Assembly (NCBI GenBank): GCA_000442125.1
Contig: KE546978.1
Coordinates: 1,116,001-1,180,000 of the forward strand
Reading direction: 5' to 3'
DNA length: 64,000 nt
Source: Opeltia flavorubescens
Lineage: Eukaryota > Ascomycota > Lecanoromycetes > Teloschistales > Teloschistaceae
The notes under the pieces are model-generated. The model had not been told where the DNA came from, ran no database searches, and saw nothing but the letters and a program-made list of their open reading frames with translations. Below, piece after piece: positions 20,258 through 31,747 of the stretch (its first letter is position 1; each line of letters begins with the position of its first letter). The position numbers and the translations under genes are program-made.

Positions 20258-22393
20258 TCTCGTCCTCTTAAACTACTAGAATCCTCACTGAACACAACCT
20301 AGCTCTGCAGAGGTGCAAGCTGAGCTAGTTGTGTGTAGTCGACTCGAATATTTGAGACGATCAACAGTAATATACTGAAAGAGAAGTTGACTTCCGTCTG
20401 CAGGTGGAAGACGCAGGCGTTGGTTGCACGACAGATATGTGGGAGGATTGAGGAAGTCAGAGGGGAAAGATCAAATTGTTCAACATTGGGTCGGCTTCTG
20501 TGAAGGCCCAGCCGAGCTTCTTTACCCCAAATGGTAAAGACTATCATGATTTCCATGCACCTGATTGGCGAGGACGCATAAACTTATCGCCAGATTCCTT
20601 CCCCACATACGTTAACAAAAGATCATCAGGTGGCATGACCGGATATTATTCCCGTATCTGAGTCAAGTGTCCCTCATCAATATTGCTCACCTTTCTACAA
20701 ATTCATTCATCTTGCCACCATATGATCAATGCCTCTCAATCTCTATTACTGCCTCATATATCGAAGCGGAAACCTTCGAGAGCCGCAAAATGTCACTGCA
20801 TGACTTTGCGGTCTAGGCTAGGCTCTAGGCCTGCTTTAGGTTTGGATTGACCTGCAGGTGCTTCGCGGAAACGGCTGACCTGCAGCGATAAGCCAGGAGC
20901 CGAAGGAGCCTGCAGCTTAGCACAATCCAACGGCTGAATTAGCTTGTGTGGGCACAAGGATCTTTACCCCACAGTTCAAGGCGGTCACGGCGGTGTGTTC
21001 CACATTGTCCTTCAATGCAAGAATTCAATGGCAGATCAGCAAATGAAGTTGGCCACAGGTGTGTGTGGAATATCGGGACTGACACGAGAAAACTGTCAAT
21101 GTATTGGGCACACGCGTAAAACAGGATAGCTTCGGATGACGTTGATGAAGCCCGGTCTGTTGTGAAGATGAAGAAAGAGAAGGCGATATCGGCTCTGCAT
21201 TCCTAGCGCCTTGGCATTCACCAGCACCCTTTCTTAATCATTCATCCAGTGTCACCCTAACGCTACCGTGGACGAGATCCATGATAAGCAGTCATACATT
21301 CAGGAAAATCGAATGGTACAATACCCTTAGCATGGTGTATTCGGATCATGCAGCTTCATAGGATAGTAGAATGTTTGTACCGGTTTCGTTGTGCAGTTGA
21401 AGATATGTGTTCACTGAAAGCACGAGACATTTGCCAGTAGTAAACAACGAGGTTGAACCGATATCCTAGTAATTGGGGACTGCACGTTGCGCTTGATTAA
21501 TCGTGACATTGAAGATCGCTAGAACGTGATTAAGAAAGGCTGCAATCAGTATCGAGCCATGCGCTAGCCTCCAATGGCGGCGAAGCGTAGGGGTTAGGAA
21601 GCCAAACGCAACGACCATTTTTTGTCGATTATGGCCCGTCACGAAATGTCACCAGGGTGACTAGGATAGGCCAAGGAGGTATCAACGTTATAAGATCTAA
21701 TGGTAATGAGATTGAATGACAGTATCTCCAGGGACTACTGCCTGACTCATCAGATTTTTGAAATGATGTCAATCACAGGAAGTAATCACATCTCGTAATC
21801 AGGGATGAACAGTCCCGGCCAGACAAAGACAAGTGCGTGTGCGCTGATTAGGCCCTCGGTCCTGATTTCGAAAGCTCCTCTGACCATACATGCTACTATA
21901 CTCTCGCTGACAGTTTCTCCACTGTAGCGGTTGTGTATAGGATTTCTTCTGCCTTCTTTCATTCTGGAGGGTGTAGCGAAACACGCTCTTGAGTTCTGCG
22001 CCCTAAGAAGCGATCTATCCTTACGTCCTGGGCTGAATATTAGATCGTCAATGATAAATCACCAATTCGCATGGGCTTGTTACTCTTTTCTTTAAATGTC
22101 ATACATATGTGAGATGTGTTCTTCACATATGGGTGCTCAGCTGTCTGATTTGCGACTGCTTTGCAATATCGAGCAGCCATCAAATAGGCCCTGATCTATA
22201 CCATATAAGATCCAACAAATCACGGAATGAGTTGACATCACGTAATACACGTCATTTCTCTGTCCTTGAATGCGGGATAAGCATTATCTAAAGCTGCTAT
22301 GATAATGCCTCCTGCAGTAAGAATGCTGTCCCTGACCAGCGCATGCAGTCGAAAAATTTGGATCTATCCGACGTCAAGTACTCAGATGATTTA
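20258..22393. other. 2.1-kb gene-poor stretch
   Basis: No reading frame over 90 codons and no recognisable relic. A GC-rich patch around 20810-20930 contains repeated CTAGGC and ACCTGCAG words. The promoter of the MFS gene lies at the left end. I see no transposon ends. Confidence 0.45.
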
Positions 22394-23023
22394 CTACGGG
22401 GCCTCATGTACAGCTTTCGGCTCATTTTTCAAACCCCAGTCATGCGCTCTCCAAGCCTCATACTTCTCATCATCTGAAAACCTAAGATAACAATCGATGA
22501 GTTGCACGATCTCCTCTGTGAATGGTTGTATCTGGTATGGAATTTGAGACCGTTCTTTGGGATAAAGAATATTGATAGCTAGCGTCACCTCAGCCGCTGA
22601 TAGTCCGTGCAGAAAGCCAGCGCGGATGTGATTAAAGACGCCCTTGGGAATCTGGTCCAGCGGAGCAACAGTCCCGATTCTTATGCGAGCGGATCTCATG
22701 AAGCGGTGTCGGAAACCTTCATAACACTCCTTCCCACATACACTCTGAGGCTTGAAAAAGATCTCTTTCGCCCATGTTTCGGTGTACGTTTCCTTAAGGG
22801 CGATATCCAAGTCTCGAAGGATATGCTCAATTAAGGTAGTGTCCCTATCGGCGAAGATCTCTGGCATTTTAGCTTCCATGATCAAGAGAGCGTTTTTGTA
22901 GTTGTAGAGGTCCTTGTCTGCATGAGTATGTATTCCTTCGTAAGATCTGGCAAGGAGAAGACAGTCAAGATCGATGTTTTCGAATTCCCAAAACAAGAAT
23001 TTCGTCACAATCCGGCCTGGCAT
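22394..23023 (-). CDS. Hypothetical protein, 5' end unclear
   Basis: An open frame of 209 codons runs from an ATG at 23023. The protein reads naturally (LLLARSYEGIHTHADKDLYN, HIRAGFLHGLSAAEVTLAIN, CYLRFSDDEKYEAWRAHDWG), with no domain I recognise. It is acidic and aromatic-rich and has no signal peptide or membrane segment. Upstream in the same frame 13 more codons are open (RTFKVDHQSQSFK) before a TAG. A second long frame at 23005-23328 overlaps in another phase. The true gene may begin further upstream and carry a nonsense or frameshift change, or the ATG at 23023 may be right. No splice join that links the frames was found. Confidence 0.45.
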   Translation of the reverse strand: MPGRIVTKFLFWEFENIDLDCLLLARSYEGIHTHADKDLYNYKNALLIMEAKMPEIFADRDTTLIEHILRDLDIALKETYTETWAKEIFFKPQSVCGKECYEGFRHRFMRSARIRIGTVAPLDQIPKGVFNHIRAGFLHGLSAAEVTLAINILYPKERSQIPYQIQPFTEEIVQLIDCYLRFSDDEKYEAWRAHDWGLKNEPKAVHEAP

Positions 23024-24232
23024 CTTGAACGACTGGCTTTGGTGGTCGACTTTGAAGGTCCGCTATCCAGGCTGACTCTGGAAATAGAGTTCGGAAGTAG
23101 GCTCTGGATGAATCTGGTAGGGCTTTGGAGAGATAATGACGGTGGAATGTTGTTGAATTGCTGTACTAGACGCTCTGCTGGAGAAGTTGAGCGCAAGGGC
23201 GGGACATCTTTCTTGGTTGTGAAATACTTTGTAGCCACCTGGGAAGGGAGTAAGGAGTTCTCATAGCGGTACTCATCATTTCCTTTGGCTCTCAGTGAAC
23301 AAAAATCTGTTTCATACCATTGTTCCAATGCAAATATTGTGCCCGAAGGATGATCACAATATTTCCAGACTGATAATGATGAAGTAATGTGGCATGGTCA
23401 AAGTTCAAAAAACCACATCGGAAAGGCTAGAAGACTGAGATGACTTGCTTCTGGCTTTCTTGCAGTGGTCAATCATACAACCATGTGATGAATCTTTCCG
23501 CTGGGTCAATTAATTATGTAACATGTACCATAGAGGTTAACGTGCAAATGACTTCGCCTCCATCCTTATGTATGGGAAGGGCGTGATCTGTGTGTTGTAA
23601 TGAGAATATTGGTTTATTGGAAAAGTAGAGCCAAGGGCGAGCCATGATAAATAATGGAATCGGTGTGCCAAGCTCGAGAAACATGATGTGGCTTCCCGTA
23701 GCTTAATTTCAAGGTCCGGTGGAAGGCGCGAATTGTTATGACAGCAATACTTGGGTCGGTTTGTGGGTTCTAGTTCAGATTAACGGGAATATTGAGGATT
23801 GTGACGAATGGGTGAAGAGGCATGGGTTATGGGGAAAAGCTGCTTTTCTGATTCGTCATGCACCTAGCCCTCAATTAAGGTTTAGCAGGTAGCCTAACGC
23901 CACGACTTCTTGTGAATGAGGCTGGTCCGCTGGATGGCAACGTCTCTCCTACAGCGGTATGACAATGAGAGGTACAAGTAAGGCATCAGAATGATCAATA
24001 GTAATACAGGACCACTGCAGGTGCAGGGAATGCTGGCCAACGAGCTCGTATATCTCACTACTTCCGACGTCCAACGAGCATCCACTCGAAAGGATACCTG
24101 CAGCTTTCAGCCTTCCACTTATTAAGGATGCTTTTCATACTAGAAGGCGCTGAATCTCCTGAAAACTTCATGTTTTATCCTCCATAGTCCATCTATTCAA
24201 TTTGGTGGCCAAGATCTCTCTGGCAGGCAACG
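23024..24232. other. Upstream of the NLR gene; one unassigned frame
   Basis: A minus-strand frame at 23005-23328 starts MEQWYETDFCSLRAKGN and may belong to the neighbouring unknown gene. From 23329 to 24232 nothing is supported. The right end must contain the promoter of the NLR gene at 24233. Confidence 0.4.
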
Positions 24233-27200
24233 ATGGATCCATTCTCGTTGACGGTGGGCGTCGTCACTTTGGTTAGCCTGGTCGCAGAGACAATCAAGCT
24301 TACTAGGAGATTCGCCACCGGGCGGCAGCATGACTATGAAGCCGCGACTGAGATGTTGGCAGTGCTGGACGTCCTCAGCTCGACTCTACAGCGCCTACAT
24401 GAGCTACTGAAGAATGATACAAAGAATGTTTTTTCGGATACCTCTGTCCTCGTCACTAGCACGGATGCCTGCAAGAACAAGTTGATCATGCTACAAACGA
24501 CGCTTCTAGAACATTGGAAAAGACGGAGGAAACTCCTATCTTGGCCTCTGAACACCAATACTCACAAAGAAACACTGCAAGATCTCCGAACGCTCATTCA
24601 GTGGATCCAATTCTCGTTGACTGTTGATGGATCTGCACTTTTATCGCAGACTTCAGAGCAGGTCGTTAAGTCGTTGGAAAATCAGCTGGGAATGTTCCAA
24701 CGTCTTAGTCGGCTCGAATTAGGGGCGCAATTGACGCAAAAGACTATCACGGATACGTACGATGGGGTGGTCGATTTAGCTACTGCCACAAAGCGGGACA
24801 AGATTCTGCAATGGGTCTCGACGGCAAAATCTGAACAAAAGCATCTGGATATTCGACTAGGTCGACTTAGGGGCACCGGAGAATGGTTCTTACATGACCC
24901 TATCTTTCAACGCTGGCGGGACCAGTCGTCTGATGAGAAAAGTTTATGGTGTCATGGCATACCGGGGTCCGGCAAATCCAAATTAGCGTAATACCTAATA
25001 GACCCATTCAATGGCCGGTACTGATCATGCTACCTAGTTCTCTAATTATAGACTCCTTGCGTCATAGCCTCAACCAAAACCATGCCTTAGTTGCTCACGT
25101 ATACTTCGATTACAAGGATCAAGAACTTCAATCCCTCGAGCAGATCGCAGCCAGCCTTCTAAAGCAGTTGGCAGGCGCCTGTTCGACACTGCCAGTTGCA
25201 GTCACGACTCTCTATCATGAATTGAAAGAACAGGCAAGGACTGCGCGACGGGAAGATCTTGTACAGGCGCTATTCTCCGTCTGTCGAGAACGAGATCAAG
25301 TATATCTCATTATTGATGCACTCGATGAGTGTGAGCCACGGCTTAGAAAAGAATTTATCGGACTTCTGAATGAGCTCAAAGGCCGCGCCAAAATCTTCGT
25401 CACCAGCCGAGATCATATAACTGATATCTCTAAAGCATTCGAATCCTGGCCAAAAGTCGAGATAATGGCCCACAACGCAGATCTACAAATCTTTGTGCTG
25501 GATGAGATCAACCAAAGTGATTGGCATGAAGAGATTGACCAGAGTTTTCTGGAAGAGATAATTGCCAGGGTCATTCAGTGCGCTCGAGGAATGTACGTTA
25601 CATCCACCATGCGTGGCTTGGTGAAATACGATCCAGCTCATGATCCTCAATAGGTTCCTTCTTGCTGTGCTGCACGTTCGGACAATCCTGGTTGAGCCCA
25701 GTATCGGCCAGATGGAAGAGTCGCTTGAGCGACTGCCGCGAAGTCTTGAGGCTGCTTTCGAACAAACTATGCAACGGATCAGAAAGCAGCCAAGCGAACG
25801 TGCTCAGGTAGCGCTGAATTGTTTGATGTGGATTACCTATGCCAAAAGACCGCTGACAATTGCTGAATTAGGCGATGCGCTCGCCATCACGAGGACGCCA
25901 AATGGGACTTCTGTGAACTATAAGTACCGACCGTCGAAGAAGATTATCACTGCATCTTGCCATGGACTGATAACAGTGGATGAGAAAAGTGGGGTTGTTC
26001 GCCTTGCCCATTACTCGATACATGAGTATCTGCGGGATGATCACGTATCGGTGTTTCCGGATGCCGAGAAAAGGATTGCCTCGCTGTGTATTGCCTATCA
26101 GTTGATGGATCCGTTCAGCTCAGGATGCTGTACTACAAGAGATGAGATCATAAATTTACTTAAAGACCACCCCTTCATGGCCTACGCAGCTAGAAATTGG
26201 GTACGCCTCGATCCTTTAGATTTACTGACTCGGTGGGCTGTCTTCGCTATGCCTGCGACACTTACTGATCGACATTCTTCTTAGGGTTATCATGTTAGAC
26301 GTGCTGATGGTGTTGAAATCATGAGAGAAGCCCTGCAACTTCTAAAATGCAAAGAGCAGTTGGCATGCTCGTACCAGATGTGGCAATATACAGCAGGTCG
26401 CAGAGAAGAGTATTGGCGGGCAGAAGAAGCGAGGAGTTGTACCGCATTACACATCGTAGCAATGTTTGGATTTAGTGATCTTGCCAAGGAACTTCTACCT
26501 GACTATCCCATCGATGCAGCAACTGACTTGGGGACGACGGCGTTGATCAAAGCAGCCTCTTGCGGCTTTCCCGACCTTGTCCAATTATTCTTATCCATGA
26601 AGGCAGATCCATATAAGCACAACTGGTACGGAACGGCTCTGCATTGTGCAGCTGAAGATGGGCAAGTAGAGACAATCGAGGTCCTGCTCGATGCTGGTAT
26701 CGATGTCAACCTCCCAGATTATAATGGCCGTTCTCCCCTATGGTGCGCCGCAAATTCCGGGCACGCTTCAGCGCAGACTGGGCATACAGCTGCGATGTGT
26801 ACCCTTCTCGATCGTGGCGCGGACGTGAACTTCCACGATGGCACATGTACTGTCTTATTTGAAGCGGTTGGTTTCAGAGAGCCCCCGGAGATTGTCAAGG
26901 TATTGCTGGACTATGGCGCCAACCCAAACACCCCGAGTGTTCAAGGCAGTACACCGCTGCATATGGCTGTGTTGAGTAGCGTCAGTTCCATCGTACAGAT
27001 GTTGCTCGATTACGGTGCAGCAGTCGATATGCCTGGTCTTCGTGGTCGAACACCACTCCACGTCGCAGCTATATCACGTCAGGACCGTCTTATTCGGCTG
27101 TTGCTCGATCGAGGGGCTACCATAGATGCTCAATCTTCAGACGGCAACACTGCTCTGCACTTTGCTACCGAAAAAGGTGAGGTTCAATCAATCACTTTGC

Positions 27201-27505
27201 TTCTGGCCAATGGTGCGAAGCTTGAGCTTACCAATGACGATGGATACACATCGTTGCAAATTGCTGCAATCTATGATCACCCAGAGGTCTTGAAAATGCT
27301 GATTGAGGCTGGTGCCGATCTGAATGCATGCGCCGATGGAACGAACGTCCTTGGGCTCGCAGCTAAGACTGAGTCCTGGGATGCTCATAAGCTTCTCATG
27401 AGTCATGTTGCGGAGGATGATTCGCGGTCTCTCAGGATGGTCCATAGATCCAGGAGTATCAAAAATAGTGTGCAACATCTGGTAAGGAGGAAAGCACCTG
27501 TGTGA
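24233..27505 (+). CDS. NACHT-ankyrin STAND (NLR-like) protein
   Basis: Exons 24233-24987, 25038-25592, 25654-26200 and 26285-27505 give 1025 residues. Introns are 50, 61 and 84 nt with donors GTAATA, GTACGT and GTACGC; joins restore SKLASLIIDSLRHS, CARGMFLLAVLHVR and YAARNWGYHVRRADG. Residues 1-200 are a fungal N-terminal STAND domain of the Helo-like type (MDPFSLTVGVVTLVSLVAET). The NACHT part has Walker A GIPGSGKS (242-249) and Walker B VYLIIDALDECE (340-351). A winged-helix-like part (LMWITYAKRPLTIAELGDAL) follows. From about residue 670 nine ankyrin repeats follow, with TALHCAAEDG and TPLHVAAISR as clear examples. Such proteins act in heterokaryon incompatibility or innate recognition in fungi; the repeats probably sense the ligand. 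This copy looks intact. Confidence 0.88.
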
Positions 27506-28521
27506 ATGGTGCACTTATGTTTGTCATTGACGAAGTATGAAACAAAGATAGCCATTTATTTTTTACCTCATAGGTATACTTGTTGTCAATACACCTCCTA
27601 AGGAATTACATAATACTATTGATGGAATATTTCTGCTGACTTACCTGATCAAGCAAGATGCACCTCATTACTATGAAGCTCCCAATGAATGGATCGTTCG
27701 CGACCCTCATGACTATTTGGTCCATCTTGTTCAGTCAAACGGGGTCCTGATGGCTTGGCGCCAAGACATACCCCTGCAAGGATCCAACGCCAATCGTAAA
27801 TCAACCGTCCTCCTTTCTTCCCGTCTCGCCCATCATCCAGCTTCACGACCTCGAAATCAGACCTCTGCAGAGGTATATGTTCATCATTTGTATTAACAAT
27901 GAGTTGATCAATTTTCATATCACGGTCCTATCTAAGAGTCTTTTGCGGCTTGATTAATTAGCAATATATGATCGCAGTAGCTACCTTGGTCAAGCTATCA
28001 AGCTGCGGCTAAAGGTGATACACATGCGCTTCCCGTTCCCCTGAGACGAGTTTTGATACATCTGATCCACCGTGTTTTCTCCGTAGCCTGTTTACTGTTG
28101 GCTTTCGGAATGTTTCTTCCAATCTTGTGTGTTTCCCGTCAATGAGTTTGATGTCTTCTTCCGCTGATTGGCGCTTCTATGCTCTAACACGTGCAATTTC
28201 CTCGGGTATCGCTGATCCTCTTGCTCATCTTGACTAAGCCGCTCGCAGTAAATATGTATAACAAACATGGCTGCGTGTGGGAAGGCCTGGAGGAAGCTAC
28301 ATCCCTTAATTTTGTCCCAGGCTTTTCCGAGTACGACACTGGCTGCCGTGACTCTCATATAGCTCTGGAAAGATCCACAGCTTTCGAACTCTCCATCCAT
28401 TCGTTCTTTACCGGTCATAGCTTTGTGCTGACCACTACATTCTTTTCATTGCAAGCCTGGTGCTTGCTTTCTACACTCATTCAAGACCCTAGCAACCCAC
28501 ATTCTTTTTTGAGCCGCCAAG
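27506..28521. other. Intergenic, no gene supported
   Basis: Short frames on the minus strand (27649-27918, 28092-28418) show no domain or splice support. The right half is the promoter and leader of the secreted DPBB protein. Confidence 0.5.
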
Positions 28522-30197
28522 ATGGTCTCTCCGCTCCTTGTACTGCTAGGCATAGCATCCCTCTCCACTGCCCTCGTTGTTCCCCGACAAGATCCCCATG
28601 ATCCTGCCTTCCAAAATGTCCTATCAACTGCAAAGCCAGACAATACTTTCCATACTGCTACCCCTCCCTTACCCTCTGGCATGCCACCTGACAGTGCCGA
28701 AATCCCAGCCCCAGTCTATGGAGCAAGGTCCATCGATCTTCCATTCGGCCGCCTTCAACACGGGAAGATGAAGTTCTTCGGTGAAGGTCAGCTGAATACG
28801 CCTACAGGCAAGACAGACGTCTGGGCACCTGGCAAGAACGACTTTGCCAACCAGAGCGCCTGTGGTATCCCCGACAATGCTTTCTCCATTAGCAAAGTTG
28901 CAATTCACCCTTACTGGCTCAAGTACGCTCCTTTGGACCGTTACTGTATGCAAGATGTCTGCATCTCCTTCTGGAATGAAGAAACCGAGCAAAGTAAACA
29001 ATCCGACATGATTCTCAAGGTCACCGATGTCTGCAGTACCGATCCGAACGACCCCACCCATTGCGCAACGCCTTATGATATTAAGATTGATCGAACAAAG
29101 GCCAGGATCATGGAGCATATGACTGAAGGTAATTGGGAGGATAACCCAGCTCTCAATGGTAATGAGTTCGGCGGCGGAGGTACATGGTGGTTTTTCATGA
29201 AGTGTTGGGCCGATGTGATTCAACTCCTACTTCCACTAATTGAGTTGAGGTAGCTGACTCAAGCTTCAATTAGGCTCTTCCTCAGCCTGCTTACCAAAGC
29301 CCTGACAATTGGTTCACCACTCCTTCAATCCCAAGTAACAGACAATGGGCTCAGAAGACGCAAGAGCAGCAATGGAAGAATAATCAAGCCTCTTACCAAA
29401 GCAAGGGGCTTCCACTCTATCCCAATGGTGCATACCGGATGGATCGTAATGATCAGACTGCTCCGCCCATACCCGACTGGCAACCTGGTCAACCAGACCC
29501 AGAATGGTGCCCTGTTGCTGGAGGCAAAGGGTGGGGTATCCCGACTGGAAAAGACTGTTCAAGTGGTCAGAACACTCAGACTGTCCCGCAGAATAGTACA
29601 CAAGGTTCCGGACAGGGTGGAGGTCAAGGTGGAGGCCAAGGCAGCGGACAAGGTTCTGGACAGGGCAGTGGACAGGGAGGTGGACAGGGTACCGGACAAG
29701 GCAGCGGGCAAGGATCTGGACAAGGATCTGCCCAAGGAGGCGGCCAAGGGAGTGGACAAGGTAGTGGGCAAGGCTCTGGTCAGGGCGGTGGGCAGGGCAG
29801 CGGCCAGGGTTCTGGCCAGGGGTCCGGTCAAGGCAGCGGACAAGGAGGCAGCGAATCAAGCAGCCAACCTCCCTCCAACCCCTCGACCTCCTACCTGCCA
29901 ACCAGCACTTCCTCCACCGACACCGCATCGGCTCCCTCTTCCTTGGCCCAAGCTCCTGCCTCCAGCTCTACGTCCGTGCAGCCTCCCTACCCAACGACTA
30001 CGTCTGGAAGCAGCACTGTACCTTCCGGTGTCGCTGGCGCAACTGGAACGCCGAATACCGGTGGGTCAAGTGGCGGTTCTTATGGAAAGCAGGAAGCGAA
30101 TGATGAATGTGATGCGGGGAATGAGGACGATGATACTTGTGATGGTGGGGAAGAGGTGAAAGCGGAGGAGGAAGATGACGATACTTGCGAGCCGTAA
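28522..30197 (+). CDS. Secreted DPBB/expansin-like protein with Gln-Gly-Ser repeat
   Basis: Exons 28522-29214 and 29274-30197 give 538 residues; the intron has donor GTGATT, a GCTGAC branch site and acceptor TTAG. A signal peptide is clear (MVSPLLVLLGIASLSTALVV), with a likely KEX2-type site at PRQ. Residues 75-235 resemble a double-psi beta-barrel of the RlpA/expansin type: HGKMKFFGEG, NQSACGIPDNAF and WWFFMKCWAD. After a Trp/Pro-rich part, residues 341-420 are twenty QGSG-like tetrapeptides. A Ser/Thr-rich stretch, probably O-glycosylated, and an acidic tail with three Cys (ECDAGNEDDDTCDGG) complete it. A cell-wall-acting or effector role is inference from secretion and fold. The donor is not a strong consensus, so the exact join is slightly open. 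Confidence 0.75.
29601..29840 (+). repeat. Twenty in-frame 12-bp repeats
   Basis: The 240 bases encode twenty tetrapeptides of the form Q-G-(S/G/T)-(G/A), with CAA/CAG and GGN codons varying between copies. The repeat is therefore not freshly amplified, but its period is exact. Copy number of such arrays often varies between strains. Confidence 0.9.
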
Positions 30198-30530
30198 TTG
30201 TTGTATGGTAGAGGCGGTTGAGAGAACGGAGAGATGTGGGTTGCTGGGAACAACCCAAGCTGGCTTTTCTTCGGATGTAGATATTTATTTTCGATCATAA
30301 TATTTATGATGGCCCCGTAGTTGGGAAATCATCAAAGACGTTGACTTCAGGTTGAAATATGATCTGATGCTGGTATTATCTGAGAATGTAACAGAGCCCA
30401 TGTAATATCCTTCCCAGATCCGAGATTCATGGGTATCTTTCCACGTACCGACCTTTTTCCACTATAACGCCAGACGCTATGCTGTAATCCTCATCATTTC
30501 TTTCGTTCTGCAAGTTATCCTCCTTACTCC
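30198..30530. other. Convergent 3' region
   Basis: Between the stop codon of the secreted protein and the stop of the convergent DUF2458 gene; no feature seen. Confidence 0.5.
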
Positions 30531-31370
30531 CTACTCCTTAACCATATCCTCCAAAAATTCCATCATCCTCCCTCTCAATTTCTCCACTTCCTCATCCCTA
30601 AGCTTTCCCTCCGCTTCCTTATCATCGTCGCCGCCAAAAAACGGTATCCCCATCTTCCCCAACTCCTCCCTAGTAGCCTTCACCATCTCCCCATACGCCC
30701 GATACACCTTCTTATCATAAACCCTCATCTCCTCCTCTTTTTCCTTCTCTGTATCATCCCCCTCATACTCCCCCTCCCCTTCACCCGCCTCCCCCGGCGC
30801 CTTCCGCGCTACCACGCCCCCACCACCACCACCAACACTCCTCAACACATCATCCAACTTTCTCTTATTCTCCCTTCTGGATGTAAGCTTTACAAGGATG
30901 GCTTCCCGCCCAGACCACCATTGTCGCTCGTGGGTGTGGGCGGTATGGATTAGATGGCGGATTCGGGGCGCGAGATTTGGGTTCGTGGTTAGCAGGTGCG
31001 TGGTGTAACGGAGGGCGGGGGGCCAGGTCGTTATATTTTTGGAGGGGAGAGGTGGGGGCTTGAGTGGGGAGTTTACGGGGGTGAGTGAGGATTGGAGAGC
31101 TGGGTTGTGGAGGGGAGGAGGAGGGTTGGCTTGAGGTTGCGAGGGAAGTGGAGCTTGAGGTTGTGGGGGTTGTGGTTGGGGCTTTTGGGATGGTTGGAAG
31201 TCGGAGGGGTCGTATTCGCCTTCTTCAAGGTCGGGGGGTGGGTTGTGGTAAAGTTGTGGGGGAGGATATTGTTGGAGAGGGGGCTGAGGGGGAGGAGGAG
31301 GAGGAGCGTAGGTGGCAAGAGTTTGGAGGACGGAGGCTAGGTTAGGGATTTGGTAGTCTGAGTAAGCCAT
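30531..31370 (-). CDS. DUF2458 protein
   Basis: A single exon encodes 279 residues. The N-terminal 110 residues are strongly Pro/Gln-rich with DLEEGEYDPSDFQPSQ in the middle. The conserved DUF2458 core begins at about residue 113: TWPPALRYTTHLLTTNPNLA and RIRHLIHTAHTHERQWWSGR, with the family's invariant HERQWW and a following Lys/Arg-rich helix ENKRKLDDVL. An acidic stretch and a C-terminal helix (DEEVEKLRGRMMEFLEDMVK) finish it. This family is restricted to fungi and I know of no established function. The divergent neighbour is the COX14-domain gene, about 380 bp away. Confidence 0.8.
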   Translation of the reverse strand: MAYSDYQIPNLASVLQTLATYAPPPPPPQPPLQQYPPPQLYHNPPPDLEEGEYDPSDFQPSQKPQPQPPQPQAPLPSQPQANPPPPLHNPALQSSLTPVNSPLKPPPLPSKNITTWPPALRYTTHLLTTNPNLAPRIRHLIHTAHTHERQWWSGREAILVKLTSRRENKRKLDDVLRSVGGGGGGVVARKAPGEAGEGEGEYEGDDTEKEKEEEMRVYDKKVYRAYGEMVKATREELGKMGIPFFGGDDDKEAEGKLRDEEVEKLRGRMMEFLEDMVKE

Positions 31371-31747
31371 TGGAAGTTGAGTTCTGGTTTGCTTGGAATT
31401 CTAGTAGATGAAAATTGCAGGACTGTGAAGGTATTGTTATGAGAAGTGTGGGTTTGCTGGAGCTCTTGCTGCAGCTAAAGCTGGAGTATTCATCATGCTT
31501 TATTTGATTGAGATCTTCTACTCGTATACTCGGAAATCAGTCAAGACTCATGAATATTGCGCATTGGATGGTTTGTCACCTACATACTAAAGTGGGAGGA
31601 GGTTGTTCCGGCCGAATTCATTGACCCCGTCATTGTGCAGATCATCAATTTTTTCCGTCGCCGATCCACGAAACCTCTTCGAACCACGACATCTACTACT
31701 TTCACAACCACCAACATACCCATAACTCAACTTCGCTTGAAGTCAGC
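31371..31747. promoter_or_regulatory. Shared upstream region, DUF2458 and COX14-domain genes
   Basis: Divergent intergenic space of 377 bases. The part next to the COX14-domain gene is rich in CCAC and ACC words; no named site was identified. Confidence 0.45.

Noticed and set aside
27649-28418. Minus-strand frames between the NLR and the secreted protein
   Set aside because: No domain, no intron signals, and they overlap the likely promoter of the next gene.
29425-30159. 244-codon frame overlapping the Gln/Gly/Ser repeat in another phase
   Set aside because: It is a shadow of the repeat in the real gene and is rich in Lys/Val/Ala only because of codon phase.
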